NCBI GenBank assembly: GCA_045046885.1
Contig: JASFYX010000053.1
Location: forward strand, 22,284 to 86,283
Direction: 5' to 3'
DNA: 64,000 nt
Source: CG1-02-35-72 sp045046885
GTDB taxonomy: Bacteria; Bacteroidota; Bacteroidia; Flavobacteriales; Flavobacteriaceae
Shown: positions 52,128 to 60,430 of the stretch, piece after piece
Layout: each line of letters starts with the position of its first letter
Position numbering within the stretch: position 1 is the first letter of the stretch
Made by a program: the position numbers and the translations under genes
The notes under the pieces: generated by a model
What the model was told of the DNA's origin: nothing
The model's input: only the letters and a program-made list of their open reading frames with translations
Databases searched by the model: none

Positions 52128-52505
52128 TTGAAGAGGCTTTTTAGCATATTATTTTTATTCGTTTATTTTTCGATATTGATTAGACCTTTTGTGCCTATCT
52201 TAGATTATGCACTTCATTACAATTATATAAAAACAGTGCTTTGTGTCAATAAAGACAAACCCGAAATGCATTGTAACGGGCAATGTCATTTAAAACAAAT
52301 GATTAAAAAAGAAACACAAGAAGAGAATGGTCAAAATTCAAAATTTCCAAAAATTGAAGTAAATAGGCTTCAATTTAATTGTAATAAGCAAGTCACATCA
52401 GTAAAAGTAGAAAGCATACTAAAAAATAAAAAACCAATTTATAAATCTTCATTAGTTCAACAGTTGGTTATCTCTAAGGTTTTTAGGCCGCCTATTTTTG
52501 TATGA
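52128..52505 (+). CDS. Small Cys-containing membrane protein next to a TonB receptor
   Basis: A 125-aa protein with one N-terminal hydrophobic helix (MKRLFSILFLFVYFSILIRP). A short Cys/His cluster follows: VLCVNKDKPEMHCNGQCHLKQ. The tail is charged. Start is TTG, right behind its promoter. The C..MHCNGQCH pattern could bind a soft metal such as copper; this type of protein often precedes metal-related TonB receptors in Bacteroidota. Function not established. Confidence 0.7.
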   Translation: MKRLFSILFLFVYFSILIRPFVPILDYALHYNYIKTVLCVNKDKPEMHCNGQCHLKQMIKKETQEENGQNSKFPKIEVNRLQFNCNKQVTSVKVESILKNKKPIYKSSLVQQLVISKVFRPPIFV

Positions 52506-52519
52506 TTTATTATTCTATA

Positions 52520-52537
52520 GTTTACTAATAAGTAAAC
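52520..52537. promoter_or_regulatory. Palindrome GTTTACT-AATA-AGTAAAC, possible operator
   Basis: Perfect 7-bp arms around a 4-nt centre, in the gap between the Cys protein and the TonB receptor. Could be an operator or a processing hairpin; no T-tract follows. Confidence 0.4.
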
Positions 52538-52598
52538 ATCGGTGTGTTATAATCGTAATACACTCAGCATAAATTATATAAAAATAAAAATTATAACG

Positions 52599-54869
52599 AT
52601 GAAATTAAAAAATAGTTTCGTTATGGTTGTGTTGCTATGTAGCATAACTTTAATGGCGCAAACTTCGGTTAAAGGCGTGGTGATTGATAAAAACACCAAA
52701 CAACCTATTGCTTATGCCTTGGTAAAATCTGTAAACGGTAAAAGCGTTTACACCACCACAAACAAAGCAGGAAAATTCAATATCAATTTAAAAGAAAAAA
52801 GCGTAATAGAGGTGTCCTATTTGGGTTATAAGACTCAAGAAATAGCACTTGTAAATAACATGACTATTTTATTGGAGGAGTCTGAAATTGAACTCAATAA
52901 TATAATTATTAATGCCAATCCGCTACAAGATATTTCTCAATCTGTCGTAATTAATGACGCTTCAAAAAGAATAAGTCAGCCGCGAAGTGTAGGCGAATTA
53001 TTTAAAGATATCAAAGGGTTTGGTATTGCAAAAAAAGGGGCTTATGCCTCAGAGCCTGTTTTTAGGTCATTTAAATTTGAACAATTGAATATTCAATATG
53101 ACGGTGGCATGAAAATTTTAAATGCTTGCCCTAATAGGATGGATCCTATCACAACGCATATTATTCCCGAAGAAATAGAGAAAATTGAAATAGTAAAAGG
53201 GCCTTTTACAGTTCGGTTTGGGCAAAATTTTGGTGGTATTATAAATTTAGTTTCAAAAAAGCCGTCAAAAAAGAAATTGGGGCTAAATGGAAGTATAGAA
53301 GGCGGGTATGAAACCAATGGCAATAATTTTGTAACAGGAGCCTCTTTATTTTTTGTAAAAGAAAAATACGATATCCATTTTAATGGTTCTTACAGAGATT
53401 TCGGAAATTATAAGGATGGAAACGGAATAGAAGTGCCTTCGTCTTTTAGGACGACAGATTACGCTGTTAAACTGGGTTTTAATCCAACAAATGAGCAAAG
53501 ACTTCAATTTACTTGGCGACAATCTTTTGGTAGAGATATTGCCCATGCCGGTTTGCCTATGGACTCACCTTACGACGATAGTTTTTTAGCAGGAGTTGAT
53601 TATAAAATCGAAGAGATATCAGATAAAGTGAGCAGTTTTTCGGCAAAGATTTACCATTCTTATGTAAACCACTTAATGACAAACGAAGGGCGTCCGAATT
53701 TTAGGATTGTAGATTCAAAATCGCCTGTAAAAGTTTGGACAACAGGCGGTAAAATAGAATTGGTATTAAGACCTACAGATAAGTCGAGAATCTATACAGG
53801 AATTGATGCAAATTTAACTAACAGAGCGGGGAATAGAACCAGAATTGTTAAGATGATGAACGGAGCTATATTACCAACACCAAAAACATTTATAGATAAA
53901 ATATGGCAAGATGCTACATTAAATGATATCGGTGTTTTTGCTGAAGGTAAATTTAAAATTGCCGATTTTACAACTTTGACGACGGGTATAAGGTCAGATT
54001 TTATTTCTACTGGTATTGATGATCCGGAAACAGATTTTGAAGTATTATACGGCGGTAAAATAAAGGATAAAAATGAAACCAATATCAGTGCAAATATCTC
54101 AATAAAATTCCAAAAAGGTGGTTTTCAAACACAATTAGCCATCGGCAGAGGTGTGAGAACGGCCTCTATGGTAGAGCGCTATATCAATCATTTTAATGTT
54201 GGTGTTGACCCATACGAATATGTTGGCAACCCAAATTTAAAACCAGAAGTTAACAATCAAATTGAATTGTCTTTTAAAAAGAAATATAAGATTATAGAAA
54301 TGGGAGCGTCGGTTTTTTATTCATTTTTAAGCGATTATATTACGGCTCAAGTAAATTCAAATATACCCCGTAAGTTCATGCCAACTACGCCTCCTGTAAT
54401 AGCCAAACAATTTATAAATGTAAGCAAAGCTTCGCAGAGCGGATTTGAATTTTCATTTAGTATAAAAGCTTCGGATAAATTAAAGTTTACTTCTGATTTT
54501 TCTTACACAAGAGCTCAAAATATAGATTTTGACGAACCTCTTGCGCAAATACCACCCTTTATGACAAATTTAGGGGTGAAATATGAACGAGAAAAATTAT
54601 GGGTTGCTTTGAGTTCGAGATTGATAGCGAAACAAAATCGTATTTCAACATCATTTATGGAAGAAAAATCACCAGGATTTGGAACGGTTGATATACGAAC
54701 AGGGTTTGAACCTTATAAGGGACTTTCAATAGGGGCGGCACTCTTAAATGTTTTTGACAAAACGTATTATGAGCATTTAAATTTTTCTTATAGTAATTCT
54801 AATATTTTATCGGGTAAAATCTTTGAACCAGGTAGGAATTTTACAACCTATATTAAATACAATTTCTAA
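52599..54869 (+). CDS. TonB-dependent receptor, copper (OprC/NosA)-like
   Basis: An outer membrane importer. Signal peptide ends near LMAQ, then a carboxypeptidase-regulatory-like domain (VKGVVIDKNTKQPIAYALV), a plug (about 100-230) and a 22-strand-type barrel ending in NFTTYIKYNF. The plug motif NACPNRMDP gives C177 and M181 (CxxxM), matching the copper-binding motif of OprC/NosA receptors. The frame is open from 52542, but ATG 52599 (MKLKNSFVMVV) is the true signal-peptide start. It is preceded by a Cys-containing small protein. Copper specificity is inferred from the motif. Confidence 0.88.
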   Translation: MKLKNSFVMVVLLCSITLMAQTSVKGVVIDKNTKQPIAYALVKSVNGKSVYTTTNKAGKFNINLKEKSVIEVSYLGYKTQEIALVNNMTILLEESEIELNNIIINANPLQDISQSVVINDASKRISQPRSVGELFKDIKGFGIAKKGAYASEPVFRSFKFEQLNIQYDGGMKILNACPNRMDPITTHIIPEEIEKIEIVKGPFTVRFGQNFGGIINLVSKKPSKKKLGLNGSIEGGYETNGNNFVTGASLFFVKEKYDIHFNGSYRDFGNYKDGNGIEVPSSFRTTDYAVKLGFNPTNEQRLQFTWRQSFGRDIAHAGLPMDSPYDDSFLAGVDYKIEEISDKVSSFSAKIYHSYVNHLMTNEGRPNFRIVDSKSPVKVWTTGGKIELVLRPTDKSRIYTGIDANLTNRAGNRTRIVKMMNGAILPTPKTFIDKIWQDATLNDIGVFAEGKFKIADFTTLTTGIRSDFISTGIDDPETDFEVLYGGKIKDKNETNISANISIKFQKGGFQTQLAIGRGVRTASMVERYINHFNVGVDPYEYVGNPNLKPEVNNQIELSFKKKYKIIEMGASVFYSFLSDYITAQVNSNIPRKFMPTTPPVIAKQFINVSKASQSGFEFSFSIKASDKLKFTSDFSYTRAQNIDFDEPLAQIPPFMTNLGVKYEREKLWVALSSRLIAKQNRISTSFMEEKSPGFGTVDIRTGFEPYKGLSIGAALLNVFDKTYYEHLNFSYSNSNILSGKIFEPGRNFTTYIKYNF

Positions 54870-54890
54870 TATTTGGTTTGCTAGTTAGTA

Positions 54891-54929
54891 AAAACTGTGG
54901 TAAAATTAATTTTATCACAGTTTTTTTAT
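54891..54929 (+). terminator. Intrinsic terminator after the TonB receptor
   Basis: A 12-bp stem ACTGTGGTAAAA / TTTTATCACAGT (one G-U pair) with a short TA-rich loop, followed by seven T. Confidence 0.85.
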
Positions 54930-54972
54930 GCTTTTTTACTAAATTGCAAGAACAATTCAATCTATCTGTATT

Positions 54973-55650
54973 ATGAAAATCACATATTTAGGTCACGCCG
55001 GATTGGCTATAGAAGTCGCCGGTAAAAATCTCATTGTAGATCCGTTTATCAGTGCTAATGAATTGGCTAAAGATATCGATATTGCATCCCTTAAAGCGGA
55101 TTATATTTTAGTCACACATGCGCATCAAGATCATATTTTAGATATAGAAACCATCGCTAAAAATACAGGGGCAAAAGTGGTATCTAATTACGAAATTGTA
55201 ACCCATTACGGTAACAAAGGAATTGAAGGACATCCTATGAATCACGGCGGCTCTTGGCAATTCGATTTTGGCAGAGTAACTTACACCAACGCCATACATT
55301 CCAGTTCTTTTCCCGATGGTAGTTATGGCGGGCAACCCGGCGGTTTTATTTTAGAAACCGATGAAGGTAATATTTACATTGCCGGAGACACAGCTTTGAC
55401 TTATGATATGAAAACCATTCCGCTACAAACCAAACTCGATTTAGCCGTTTTGCCTGTGGGTGATAATTTTACTATGGGCTACAAAAGTGCCTGTATAGCT
55501 GCCGACTTTGTACAATGTAATCGTATTTTAGGATACCATTTCGATACTTTTGGATATATTGAAATAGACCATCAAAAAGCGATTGATCATTTTAAAGAAA
55601 ACGGTAAAGAATTACTTTTGTTAGAAATAGAGAGTGGTTTAGAGGTTTAG
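54973..55650 (+). CDS. UPF0173 metal-dependent hydrolase (metallo-beta-lactamase fold)
   Basis: A 225-aa protein with LVTHAHQDHILD (HxHxDH), a second His in NHGGSW, the metal Asp in IAGDTALTYD, and a C-terminal YHFDTFGYI. It matches the UPF0173/UlaG-like group of cytosolic hydrolases with unknown substrate. Monocistronic after the terminator. Confidence 0.92.
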   Translation: MKITYLGHAGLAIEVAGKNLIVDPFISANELAKDIDIASLKADYILVTHAHQDHILDIETIAKNTGAKVVSNYEIVTHYGNKGIEGHPMNHGGSWQFDFGRVTYTNAIHSSSFPDGSYGGQPGGFILETDEGNIYIAGDTALTYDMKTIPLQTKLDLAVLPVGDNFTMGYKSACIAADFVQCNRILGYHFDTFGYIEIDHQKAIDHFKENGKELLLLEIESGLEV

Positions 55651-55669
55651 TGGAAAATAAAGTTTTAAG

Positions 55670-56197
55670 ATGGGTGATAAAAAAACAACAAAATCATTGA
55701 TGCCAAATGAATTAATAGCTAGTAGAATATTGTTTATACGGAATCAAAAAGTAATGTTAGATAGAGATTTAGCAGCGCTTTATGGCGTTGAAACAAAACA
55801 ATTAAAAAGGCAAGTTCGTAGAAATATTGAGCGTTTCCCTCCGAGTTTTATGTTTGAACTAAACAAAGAAGAGAATGAAATTTTAAGGAGCCAATTTGGC
55901 ACCTTAAAACAAGGAGCACATAATAAATATCTACCTTTTGCATTTACAAAACACGGTATATTAATGATTTCTAGTGTTTTGAATAGCGAGTTAGCTATAA
56001 AAATGAGTGTGTAAATTATTGAAATATTTGTACAGTTACGTAAAATTGCTAATAATTATGAAGAACTTTTGGTAAAAATACAGCAAATGGAATCTAAGAG
56101 TAATAAACAATTTAAAGAGATTTATGAAGTCCTTAAACATTTGCTGGAAAACCCAAAAGAAAAATCAAGAACTAAAATAGGTTATAAAAAAGATTAG
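55670..56197 (+). pseudogene. ORF6N-domain gene interrupted by an in-frame TAA
   Basis: Residues 1-114 form an intact ORF6N DNA-binding domain (LIASRILFIRNQKVMLDRDLA, LYGVETKQLKRQV, FAFTKHGILMISSVLNSE). After IKMSV a TAA (56012-56014) stops it, but the same frame continues with IIEIFVQLRKIANNYEELL and the usual coiled-coil tail to a TAG at 56195. One nonsense mutation therefore broke a full-length gene. The 114-aa product may still be made. ORF6N proteins come from phages or mobile DNA. Confidence 0.8.
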
Positions 56198-56348
56198 ATT
56201 TTACAGATTCAGAAAAATTCAACTAAATTTTAATTTCTCTTCCATAATCCCACTAAAATAAAGGGTTTATAGGAGTATTGAAAAAAGAATCAATAATTTA
56301 TTGTCAATTATGTTGCTAATTTAGTATATTTATGCAAAATTAATATAT

Positions 56349-56768
56349 ATGACTGTCGAATTTTGTCCAAATTGTGGCTCTAATGCGTATGTTAAGAGTG
56401 GTATAGTAAAAGATAGGCAGCGTTACAAATGTAAAAAATGCAATTATTTTTTTACTGTAAATAAAATGGGAAAGCAGATAGATGCTTACTACGTCAACAA
56501 GGCGTTGCAACTTTATTTAGAGGGCTTAAGTTATCGCGAAATAGAACGCATATTGGGCATTTCTCATGTTAGTATATTAAATTGGGTAAAAAAATATAAT
56601 ATTAAGCGTCCTTATAGTTTTGAATACCATTCTACTTATAAAATTCTTAATGCTAGAGAACTTTCTGAATACTTTTCAGAACATCAAAATTTAATTGGAG
56701 CTGGTGTCGTCGTTACAGAACTCGGCGATAAGTTTATGCTCATCCGTTGGGAGCGTTTTAAAGATTAA
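56349..56768 (+). CDS. IS1-type (InsA-like) zinc-ribbon/HTH DNA-binding protein
   Basis: A 139-aa protein: zinc ribbon FCPNCGSNAYVKSG...YKCKKCNYFF (two CxxC), then an HTH, LSYREIERILGISHVSILNWVKKY, as in IS1 InsA. No DDE catalytic domain and no terminal inverted repeats were seen, so it is likely a domesticated regulator. It stands just upstream of the carboxylate-uptake cluster. A near-consensus TATATTTA box precedes it. Confidence 0.75.
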   Translation: MTVEFCPNCGSNAYVKSGIVKDRQRYKCKKCNYFFTVNKMGKQIDAYYVNKALQLYLEGLSYREIERILGISHVSILNWVKKYNIKRPYSFEYHSTYKILNARELSEYFSEHQNLIGAGVVVTELGDKFMLIRWERFKD

Positions 56769-56888
56769 CTATACCAATTAGCACAAAACTATATTAAATT
56801 TTTTTCCAGCTATTTATCTTTCCAAATTTAGGGTGCTAAAACAGTAATTATTTAGCAATAAAGGAATAATTAACCAATACTAATCTTT

Positions 56889-58091
56889 ATGAAAAAACAA
56901 CTCTCAGTTGTGTTAATTGCTTTGTTAGCAATGACATATCTTGGTTATGGTCAGGCTAAAAAAGCCGATCAAAAGTTTGGAATTAAATGGCATGGTTTTG
57001 TTAAAGCAGATTACATGTATGACACACGTCAGAATGTAACGGCTAGAGAAGGCCATTTTCTTTTATTTCCTTCAGGTGAAAACATCGATATTGCAACCGG
57101 TGATGACCTGAATGCTCAAACTAACTTTAACATTCTAGCAGTTCAAACCAGATTAACAGGAAAAATTACAGGTCCTGATTTTTTTGGAATGAAAACATCG
57201 GGTGTTATTGAAGGCGCCTTTTTTGGGCAAGCCAATGCAAACATCAACAGTTTCCGTTTGCGTCATGCTTTTATCAAATTGTCTAATGACAAAGTTGATA
57301 TTATAATGGGGCAATATTGGAGTCCATTATTTGTAACGGCCGTTTATCCTGGCACCTATTCATTTAATACAGGTGTTCCTTTTCAGCCCTTTGCTAGAAA
57401 TCCACAATTTAGAATTACCACTAAAGGTAAAGTGAGATTTATTGGGGTGATATATTCTGAACGCGATTTTGCCAGTAGAGGACCGTTAGGAACAACATCT
57501 ACTTATCTCCGTAACTCAGGATTTGCGCAAGTTCACGCCCAGTTACAGTTTGGCGGTAAAGAATTTTTAGGTGGATTTGGTATTAATTTAAAACCTTTAA
57601 GACCAGAACTAGGAAAAGAAACAATCACAAATACAACTTTAATTGCCTATATGAAAGCAAAAGTAGGTAAGGCTACTTTTAAATTAGAAGGTATTTTAGG
57701 CGAAAACATGTCAGACGAATTGTCTATAAGTGGTTTAGCCGAAGCCGTAGGCGGTGGCTATACTGCTAACCAAACGTTATCTGTTTGGAGTGAGTTATCT
57801 GGTAAAGGTAAAAGTACCGAATGGGGAATATTTACAGGATATACCAAAAATAATGGATTTAATGACCCTGTAGGCGGTGCCATTTGGGGGTTAGCGCCTA
57901 CAATGGATCACGCTTTTAGACTTTCTCCACGTATTGGGTGGTTTTCTGGTAAAATGAAATTAGGAACTGAATTTGAGTTTACATCTGCTCAGTATGGAGC
58001 ACTTGCCTCAAATAAAATGGATATAGACACATCTGGAATTAATTCAGTGACAAACTTTAGAATTTTATTTACAGCAATTTACGGATTTTAA
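56889..58091 (+). CDS. DcaP-like trimeric outer membrane porin
   Basis: A 400-aa barrel protein with a signal peptide (ending GYGQ, about residue 21). It has KWHGFVKADYMYDTRQNV, LRHAFIKLSNDKVDIIMGQYWSPLF and the C-terminal strand FRILFTAIYGF, all typical of DcaP-type dicarboxylate/organic-acid porins. It is the first gene of the transport cluster and would let small organic acids cross the outer membrane. Confidence 0.85.
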   Translation: MKKQLSVVLIALLAMTYLGYGQAKKADQKFGIKWHGFVKADYMYDTRQNVTAREGHFLLFPSGENIDIATGDDLNAQTNFNILAVQTRLTGKITGPDFFGMKTSGVIEGAFFGQANANINSFRLRHAFIKLSNDKVDIIMGQYWSPLFVTAVYPGTYSFNTGVPFQPFARNPQFRITTKGKVRFIGVIYSERDFASRGPLGTTSTYLRNSGFAQVHAQLQFGGKEFLGGFGINLKPLRPELGKETITNTTLIAYMKAKVGKATFKLEGILGENMSDELSISGLAEAVGGGYTANQTLSVWSELSGKGKSTEWGIFTGYTKNNGFNDPVGGAIWGLAPTMDHAFRLSPRIGWFSGKMKLGTEFEFTSAQYGALASNKMDIDTSGINSVTNFRILFTAIYGF

Positions 58092-58102
58092 ATAATTATA
58101 TT

Positions 58103-58357
58103 ATGACAGAAAAAAACAAAAAAGCGTATTGGAAAGAAAACCTTAGGTATTTAACAATTTTGTTAAGTATATGGTTTGTAGTTTCTTATGTGTTAGGTAT
58201 TTTTTTAGTAGATCAATTAAATACCATTAGAATTGCCGGTTTTAAACTCGGTTTTTGGTTTGCACAACAAGGGTCAATGTATGTGTTTGTTGTCTTGATA
58301 TTTGTCTATGTTAGATGGATGAATAAGCTCGACAAAAAATATGGTGTTGACGAATAA
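58103..58357 (+). CDS. DUF4212 small membrane subunit of the symporter
   Basis: An 84-aa protein with two helices (YLTILLSIWFVVSYVLGIFLVDQ and FAQQGSMYVFVVLIFVYV). DUF4212 proteins accompany sodium:solute symporters of the VC_2705 group and are thought to be an accessory subunit. It is 11 bp after the porin gene and 21 bp before the symporter. Confidence 0.9.
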   Translation: MTEKNKKAYWKENLRYLTILLSIWFVVSYVLGIFLVDQLNTIRIAGFKLGFWFAQQGSMYVFVVLIFVYVRWMNKLDKKYGVDE

Positions 58358-58378
58358 TAATCTTTAAAAATTAAAATT

Positions 58379-60085
58379 ATGGGAATATTAACATGGACAT
58401 GGATACTTGTTGGATTATCATTTGCACTCTATATAGGAATTGCAATTTGGGCAAGAGCCAATACAAATAAAGAATTTTATGTAGCCGGTGGTGGTGTACC
58501 ACCAATACTAAACGGTATGGCTACAGCTGCAGACTGGATGTCTGCTGCATCATTTATCTCTTTAGCAGGAATCGTTTCTTTTACAGGATATGATGGTACT
58601 GTTTACTTAATGGGATGGACAGGTGGTTATGTGCTTTTAGCACTTTTATTAGCACCTTATTTAAGAAAATTTGGAAAATATACAGTCCCCGATTTTATTG
58701 GTGACCGTTATTACTCTAACACAGCTAGAGTTGTAGCTGTATTAGCCGCACTTATTGTATCGTTTACTTATGTAGCTGGACAAATGCGTGGTGTAGGAAT
58801 CGTTTTTTCTAGATATTTAGAAGTAGATATTAGTAGTGGTGTTTATATAGGTATGGCAATTGTTTTCTTTTATGCTGTTTTAGGCGGTATGAAAGGGATT
58901 ACTTATACGCAAGTAGCACAATATTGTGTGCTTATTTTTGCCTTTATGGTACCTGCTATTTTTATATCTATCCAAATGACAGGTAACCCAATCCCACAAT
59001 TAGGATTCGGTAGTACTGGTCATGACGGCGTTTACTTATTAGATAAATTAGATGGCCTCTCGCGTGATCTGGGATTCACAGAATATACTACGGGTAGTAA
59101 ATCTATGATTGATGTATTTGCCATTACTTTTGCGCTTATGGTAGGTACAGCAGGGCTTCCCCACGTTATTGTAAGATTCTTTACAGTACCTAAAGTAAGT
59201 GACGCTCGTAAATCTGCCGGTTGGGCTTTATTATTTATTGCTATTCTTTATACTACTGTGCCAGCAGTAGCCGTATTTGCAAGAACAAACTTAATTGAAA
59301 CTGTAAGTAATAAAGAATATAAAGGTTTACCACAGTGGGTAGCCAACTGGGAAAAAACAGGCTTGTTAACATATACTGATAAAAATGGCGATGGTATTGT
59401 ACAATATGTTGCCGATAAGTCTAAAAACGAATTGCATATTGACCGTGATATTATGGTGTTGGCCAATCCAGAAATTGCAAACTTACCAAATTGGGTAATT
59501 GCACTAGTTGGAGCCGGTGGTTTAGCTGCAGCATTATCTACAGCAGCCGGATTATTATTGGTAATAGCCTCTTCTATTTCGCACGATTTAATCAAGAAAA
59601 TTATCAAGCCAGATATCTCTGAACGTGGTGAGCTTTTAGCAGCTCGTATTAGTGCAGGTGTAGCAGTAGTTGTTGCAGGATATTTTGGTATTCACCCACC
59701 AGGCTTTGTAGCCGCGGTAGTAGCCTTAGCATTTGGTTTAGCTGCTGCCTCTTTCTTCCCAGCCATTATTATGGGTATTTTCTATAAAAAAATGAATAAA
59801 GAAGGTGCTATTTCTGGTATGATAGTCGGTTTAGGATTTATGGTATGGTACATGCTTAAATACAAATTTGGACTATTCGATGGTGGAAAAGCTGCTGTTG
59901 GCGCGCTTAAAGCTGACTGGTGGTTTGGTATTTCTCCAGAAGGATTTGGTACTGTAGCAATGATATTTAACATTATTGTGGCCTTAGTGGTAAATAGATT
60001 TACACCACCACCACCACAAGAAGTTCAAGATATAGTTGAAGATATTCGCATTCCATCCGGAGCCAGTGATGCACAGGCTCACTAA
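58379..60085 (+). CDS. Sodium:solute symporter (ActP/VC_2705 type)
   Basis: A 568-aa SSS-family permease with about 13 helices. It has NGMATAADWMSAASFISLAGI, VPDFIGDRYYSNTARVVAVL and LPHVIVRFFTVPKVSDARKS, near-diagnostic of acetate/short-chain carboxylate symporters. Paired with DUF4212 as in VC_2705 systems. It imports acetate or a similar acid with Na+. A terminator follows it. Confidence 0.92.
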   Translation: MGILTWTWILVGLSFALYIGIAIWARANTNKEFYVAGGGVPPILNGMATAADWMSAASFISLAGIVSFTGYDGTVYLMGWTGGYVLLALLLAPYLRKFGKYTVPDFIGDRYYSNTARVVAVLAALIVSFTYVAGQMRGVGIVFSRYLEVDISSGVYIGMAIVFFYAVLGGMKGITYTQVAQYCVLIFAFMVPAIFISIQMTGNPIPQLGFGSTGHDGVYLLDKLDGLSRDLGFTEYTTGSKSMIDVFAITFALMVGTAGLPHVIVRFFTVPKVSDARKSAGWALLFIAILYTTVPAVAVFARTNLIETVSNKEYKGLPQWVANWEKTGLLTYTDKNGDGIVQYVADKSKNELHIDRDIMVLANPEIANLPNWVIALVGAGGLAAALSTAAGLLLVIASSISHDLIKKIIKPDISERGELLAARISAGVAVVVAGYFGIHPPGFVAAVVALAFGLAAASFFPAIIMGIFYKKMNKEGAISGMIVGLGFMVWYMLKYKFGLFDGGKAAVGALKADWWFGISPEGFGTVAMIFNIIVALVVNRFTPPPPQEVQDIVEDIRIPSGASDAQAH

Positions 60086-60105
60086 TAATTAGTTAGTTAG
60101 TAATT

Positions 60106-60140
60106 AAAACAGCACTAAGTCAAATTAGTGCTGTTTTATT
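60106..60140 (+). terminator. Intrinsic terminator after the symporter
   Basis: A 13-bp stem AAAACAGCACTAA / TTAGTGCTGTTTT with a GTCAAA loop, followed by ATTCTTT. Confidence 0.85.
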
Positions 60141-60235
60141 CTTTAATTAAGAAGTTGCCAGTTTAAAAAGGAATATATAAATTTATAAAAAATAAGTAAT
60201 GTTTTATTTATTTTAAGTTTTAAGCCCTTTAAATT

Positions 60236-60430
60236 ATGAAAAAACGACATCAACAAAAACTTATTATATTATCGTTTATTTTATTGAGCTTATTTAATTT
60301 CCCTTTACTTTTATTGTTTAATAGCAGTAACTCATTTTTAGGTTTTCCCGTTATTTACTTCTATATATTTTTTGTTTGGATAGTAGATATTATTGTTTCA
60401 TATAAAATCCTAAAAAAATATTATGAGTAG
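60236..60430 (+). CDS. Small two-helix membrane protein
   Basis: A 64-aa hydrophobic protein (KLIILSFILLSLFNFPLLLL and FPVIYFYIFFVWIVDIIV). It overlaps the next gene by 8 bp, so they are translationally coupled. Small proteins of this size recur beside CbrA-like kinases and may stabilise or tune the sensor; this is inference. Confidence 0.75.
   Translation: MKKRHQQKLIILSFILLSLFNFPLLLLFNSSNSFLGFPVIYFYIFFVWIVDIIVSYKILKKYYE

Noticed and set aside
52542..52598. Longer start for the TonB receptor
   Set aside because: The true signal peptide begins at ATG 52599; the upstream codons are leader.
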